From an uncultured Clostridium sp. (lineage in GTDB: Bacteria > Bacillota > Clostridia > Lachnospirales > Lachnospiraceae), in NCBI GenBank assembly GCA_905192625.1, contig CAJJLI010000069.1, positions 1-8,092 of the forward strand: DNA of 8,092 nt, read 5' to 3'. Below the pieces are notes generated by a model. The model was not told where the DNA came from. It saw nothing but the letters and a program-made list of their open reading frames with translations, and searched no databases. Position 1 is the first letter of the stretch, and each line of letters starts with the position of its first letter. Below are positions 6,285-8,092 of the stretch, in pieces. A program made the position numbers and the translations under genes.

Positions 6285-7190
6285 TTATTTAATAAATCCT
6301 TCATTTATTATATTATGAATTGTTTCTGTAGGAACGACAAATTCTACCATTCCCATATAACCTGGGGCTACTTCATATTTATCAAAGACTAGAACTAGCT
6401 TACCATCTTCATTAATATAGAAATTTTGGTTTTCTTTAATCGATGTAAAATTATCAGATACTATTTCAGTATCGATTAAGTAGCTTACATCTTTATCCTC
6501 GTTCATTTGATCACGCATTTGTTCTTTAATATTATCGCTAATTACTTTAATGTAGTTAGAGTCTTTTTGAAATAAATCACTTAACTCAATTACTTTTCCA
6601 GTAGATTTATCAATGTGATAAATTTTAGAAAAGGAATCAGAACTTCCTACTACAATATCAGTATCAATTCTTAGAGAAAACAACTTATCGTTATCTGTTA
6701 ATACCTTATAACTTGTGTTTAGATCTTCTTTGCCATATGTGCCATATGTAGCAAGATCTTTTTCAAACATTGCAATAATTTCATTTGTGTATTCTTCAAC
6801 ACTAGCATTTAATTGATTGGTTGCATCATCTAAAGTACTATTTCCATCCAAAGTTACGTTTGGTACATCAACTTTTGCTTCCATATCACCTTGTTTGTTT
6901 TCATAGGTTCGGAAGGTAACGACCTTAGCGATGTCACCGATAACTGGTATACGGTTCATTGCATTAGCAATTGTGGCATCTGCATTTGCTAATACAGTAA
7001 TACTAAGCATTGCAGCAACTGCTGTACCAGCTGTTCCCTTCATAAATTTAAATATTATGTTTTTAGATTTATTCATAGATGTTTCCTCCTTCGCTTTTTT
7101 AATAGATTCTTCTACTCTTTGTCTTAAGTTTTCAGGGATAGCAATATTGTTGTAATCTGTGTGAATGTCATCTAATTTTTTACTTTTCAT
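6285..7190 (-). CDS. RsiV-like membrane anti-sigma factor (DUF3298 type)
   Basis: The protein is predicted to hold the adjacent ECF sigma factor inactive at the membrane. I take the ATG at 7190 (301 residues), which shares one base with the sigma stop codon (TGATG). In-frame TTG codons at 7193 and 7196 are possible but less likely starts. The cytoplasmic part (1-49) contains IPENLRQRVEESIKKAKEE. A membrane segment lies at about 51-69 and is followed by VLANADATIANA, with A-x-A sites that signal peptidase could cut. Then comes MNRIPVIGDIAKVVTFRTYE, common to this family, and an outer domain with the DUF3298 pattern towards its end (IELSDLF, FYINEDGKLVLVFDKYEVAPGYMG, EFVVP). There is no HxxxCxxC zinc motif; I find no Cys at all. 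In B. subtilis RsiV binds lysozyme and is cut first by signal peptidase, then by RasP. The same mechanism here is inference. Confidence 0.88.
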   Translation of the reverse strand: MKSKKLDDIHTDYNNIAIPENLRQRVEESIKKAKEETSMNKSKNIIFKFMKGTAGTAVAAMLSITVLANADATIANAMNRIPVIGDIAKVVTFRTYENKQGDMEAKVDVPNVTLDGNSTLDDATNQLNASVEEYTNEIIAMFEKDLATYGTYGKEDLNTSYKVLTDNDKLFSLRIDTDIVVGSSDSFSKIYHIDKSTGKVIELSDLFQKDSNYIKVISDNIKEQMRDQMNEDKDVSYLIDTEIVSDNFTSIKENQNFYINEDGKLVLVFDKYEVAPGYMGMVEFVVPTETIHNIINEGFIK

Positions 7191-7675
7191 CAACAACGTT
7201 CTCCTTCCATTAGTTCAATTTTTAATTTCCGTAAGCTCCGATACAACATTGATTTTATTGTATTTAAATTTACATCTAGAATATCTGCTATTTCATTTAG
7301 CTTCTTATCTTCAAAAAAACGAAGTATAATTACAGATTTTTCTTTTGGATCAAGTACATTTAACGCATCTATGGTATCGAAATCCTTATGATGATCCTCG
7401 GTTATTGCGTCGTAACATTCTTCAAAAGGTATTAATTTTTTTTGCTTACGCAAATAATCCAAGGAAGAATTAATGACGATACGCCAAATCCAGGTTTTAA
7501 TATAGGCTTCATTCTTCACTTTGTCTGCATTTTTAATCGCTTTATAAACACTGTCTTGGACGATATCCATAGCATCATTTTCGTTGCGAACATAAGTAAA
7601 AGCTAAATGATATAATGATTCATATGAGTTTAATATTTCTTCTTCGACCAGATTACTTATGTTACCCTTATTCAT
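7190..7675 (-). CDS. ECF RNA polymerase sigma factor, SigV-like
   Basis: This small extracytoplasmic-function sigma factor of 161 residues has region 2 at about 16-80 (LYHLAFTYVRNENDAMDIVQ, then YIKTWIWRIVINSSLDYLRK) and region 4 at about 107-153. The latter has a helix-turn-helix LNEIADILDVNLNTIKSML and the basic end YRSLRKLK. Length and order are normal for the family. It is the first gene of a two-gene operon with the RsiV-like protein, so an ECF30/SigV-type pair is likely. The start is the ATG at 7675. AAAGGAGG lies upstream (7687-7694) with a rather long 11-base gap, and no better in-frame start is seen. The promoter at 7709-7737 has ECF form, which suggests that it activates its own operon. 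Confidence 0.92.
   Translation of the reverse strand: MNKGNISNLVEEEILNSYESLYHLAFTYVRNENDAMDIVQDSVYKAIKNADKVKNEAYIKTWIWRIVINSSLDYLRKQKKLIPFEECYDAITEDHHKDFDTIDALNVLDPKEKSVIILRFFEDKKLNEIADILDVNLNTIKSMLYRSLRKLKIELMEGERC
7201..7206 (-). promoter_or_regulatory. Ribosome binding site of the anti-sigma gene, inside the sigma gene
   Basis: AAGGAG on the minus strand lies ten bases before the ATG at 7190, seven before a TTG at 7193 and four before a TTG at 7196. The ATG gives the usual stop-start overlap with the sigma gene and is preferred. The TTG at 7193 has the better spacing and would add one residue. Either way the two proteins are translationally coupled. Confidence 0.55.
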
Positions 7676-7686
7676 TCAATGCTCTT

Positions 7687-7694
7687 CCTCCTTT
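7687..7694 (-). promoter_or_regulatory. Strong ribosome binding site of the sigma gene
   Basis: AAAGGAGG on the minus strand is a full match to the anti-Shine-Dalgarno. It lies 11 bases before the ATG at 7675, slightly longer than usual. Confidence 0.75.
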
Positions 7695-7708
7695 CCTTTT
7701 CTATAAAT

Positions 7709-7737
7709 TAGACGTGCCACATATAAAAAAAGTTGCT
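7709..7737 (-). promoter_or_regulatory. ECF-type promoter of the sigma/anti-sigma operon
   Basis: On the minus strand AGCAAC (7737-7732) is followed by a 17-bp spacer that begins with seven T, then CGTCTA (7714-7709). The AAC core of the -35, the T-rich start of the spacer and the CGTC -10 are the hallmarks of ECF promoters in Firmicutes, including those of the SigV group. A start near 7702 would give a leader of about 27 nt with the ribosome binding site well placed. Self-activation by the sigma factor is inferred from this match. Confidence 0.75.
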
Positions 7738-7738
7738 T

Positions 7739-8007
7739 GATAATAAAAAAAGTTTAAAAAAATTTTATAAGTTTATTATTTCATAGAATCCATATAAAAA
7801 CCGACTTTATTATAAAATTACTTAGCCACCGATTTAAACAAGAACGTCTATAGTATAGGGGATAATACTAAGCTCTATTTTATATTTTTAATCTTTTGTG
7901 GAAAAAAATAGGTGGATGCGTTAAAATGTAAATATTGTGTTTCGTATTATATTTTTAGCTTTAAAAGTAAAAGTATTATGGATATTGTAAAACCATTGAT
8001 AGGATAG
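7739..8007. other. Divergent intergenic region, AT-rich
   Basis: No gene is seen between the ECF promoter and the start of the gene at 8028. Possible plus-strand -10 elements (TATTAT at 7945-7950 and 7974-7979) lack good -35 partners. A short inverted repeat TAGTAT/ATACTA (7851-7856 and 7865-7870) could be an operator but is weak. Confidence 0.5.
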
Positions 8008-8027
8008 AAGGAAAGTGGGGATATCTA

Positions 8028-8092
8028 ATGAGAAGAAGAGATAGAGAAATTAATGAATTTGACAGTATTATAGAAATAATAAAAAAATGTGA
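8028..8092 (+). CDS. NimA/pyridoxamine 5'-phosphate oxidase-like flavoprotein, first 21 codons (3' end outside window)
   Basis: Only the N-terminus is present: MRRRDREINEF, then DSIIEIIKKC, then the window ends in mid-codon. This opening closely resembles the start I recall from clostridial split-barrel FMN proteins of the pyridoxamine-phosphate-oxidase superfamily, annotated as NimA or 5-nitroimidazole resistance proteins, which begin MRRxDREI and have an IIxxC segment. AGGA at 8008-8011 and GTGGGG at 8015-8020 precede the ATG. It is divergent from the sigma operon, and the sequence does not show whether it shares regulation with it. Confidence 0.6.
   Translation, partial: MRRRDREINEFDSIIEIIKKC

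Noticed and set aside
6931..7155. Plus-strand ORF of 74 codons
   Set aside because: It is antisense to the membrane-segment region of the anti-sigma gene and looks hydrophobic only for that reason.
7845..7850. Second CGTCTA, on the plus strand, as an ECF promoter for the gene at 8028
   Set aside because: There is no AAC-type -35 at 16-17 bp upstream (the sequence there is TTAGCC), so the match is probably chance.

Overview
The window is AT-rich and its genes look like those of a low-GC Gram-positive bacterium of the Clostridia. Support comes from strong AGGAGG-type ribosome binding sites, a lipoprotein glycoside hydrolase, a CmpB-type small membrane protein, an RsiV-like anti-sigma factor with its ECF sigma factor, and the start of a NimA/pyridoxamine-phosphate-oxidase-like gene. 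A plant-polysaccharide-degrading Lachnospiraceae relative (Lachnoclostridium type) fits best, but this is inference from gene content and not a species call.

Layout, left to right. Positions 1-2964 (+) hold the 3' part of a very large coiled-coil gene, open at the left edge. Most of it is an exact 14-residue (42-bp) repeat, ending in a strong intrinsic terminator at 3013-3061. A gene-poor stretch of about 650 bp follows, with a possible extended -10 promoter, a decaying 14-bp tandem repeat and only doubtful tiny ORFs. Next come a GH3 family beta-glucosidase/exo-glucanase lipoprotein (3722-5611, +) and a four-helix CmpB-type membrane protein (5713-6132, +). These two are probably co-transcribed and stop at a hairpin (6137-6179) that also looks able to terminate transcription from the opposite side.

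On the minus strand, converging on that hairpin, lies a two-gene operon: an ECF sigma factor (7190-7675) and its membrane-anchored RsiV-like anti-sigma factor (6285-7190). The two coding regions share one base. Upstream of the sigma gene is a well-spaced ECF-type promoter (AGCAAC, 17 bp, CGTCTA), which suggests that the sigma factor drives its own operon. Divergent from it, the first 21 codons of a flavin-binding NimA/PNPOx-like protein run off the right edge.

How the genes may work together. The sigma/anti-sigma pair forms a cell-envelope stress switch; in Bacillus subtilis the homologous SigV/RsiV pair responds to lysozyme. The GH3 lipoprotein would trim short beta-glucans outside the membrane. 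The large coiled-coil protein has no visible link to the others. It is the least explained and most unusual item in the window.
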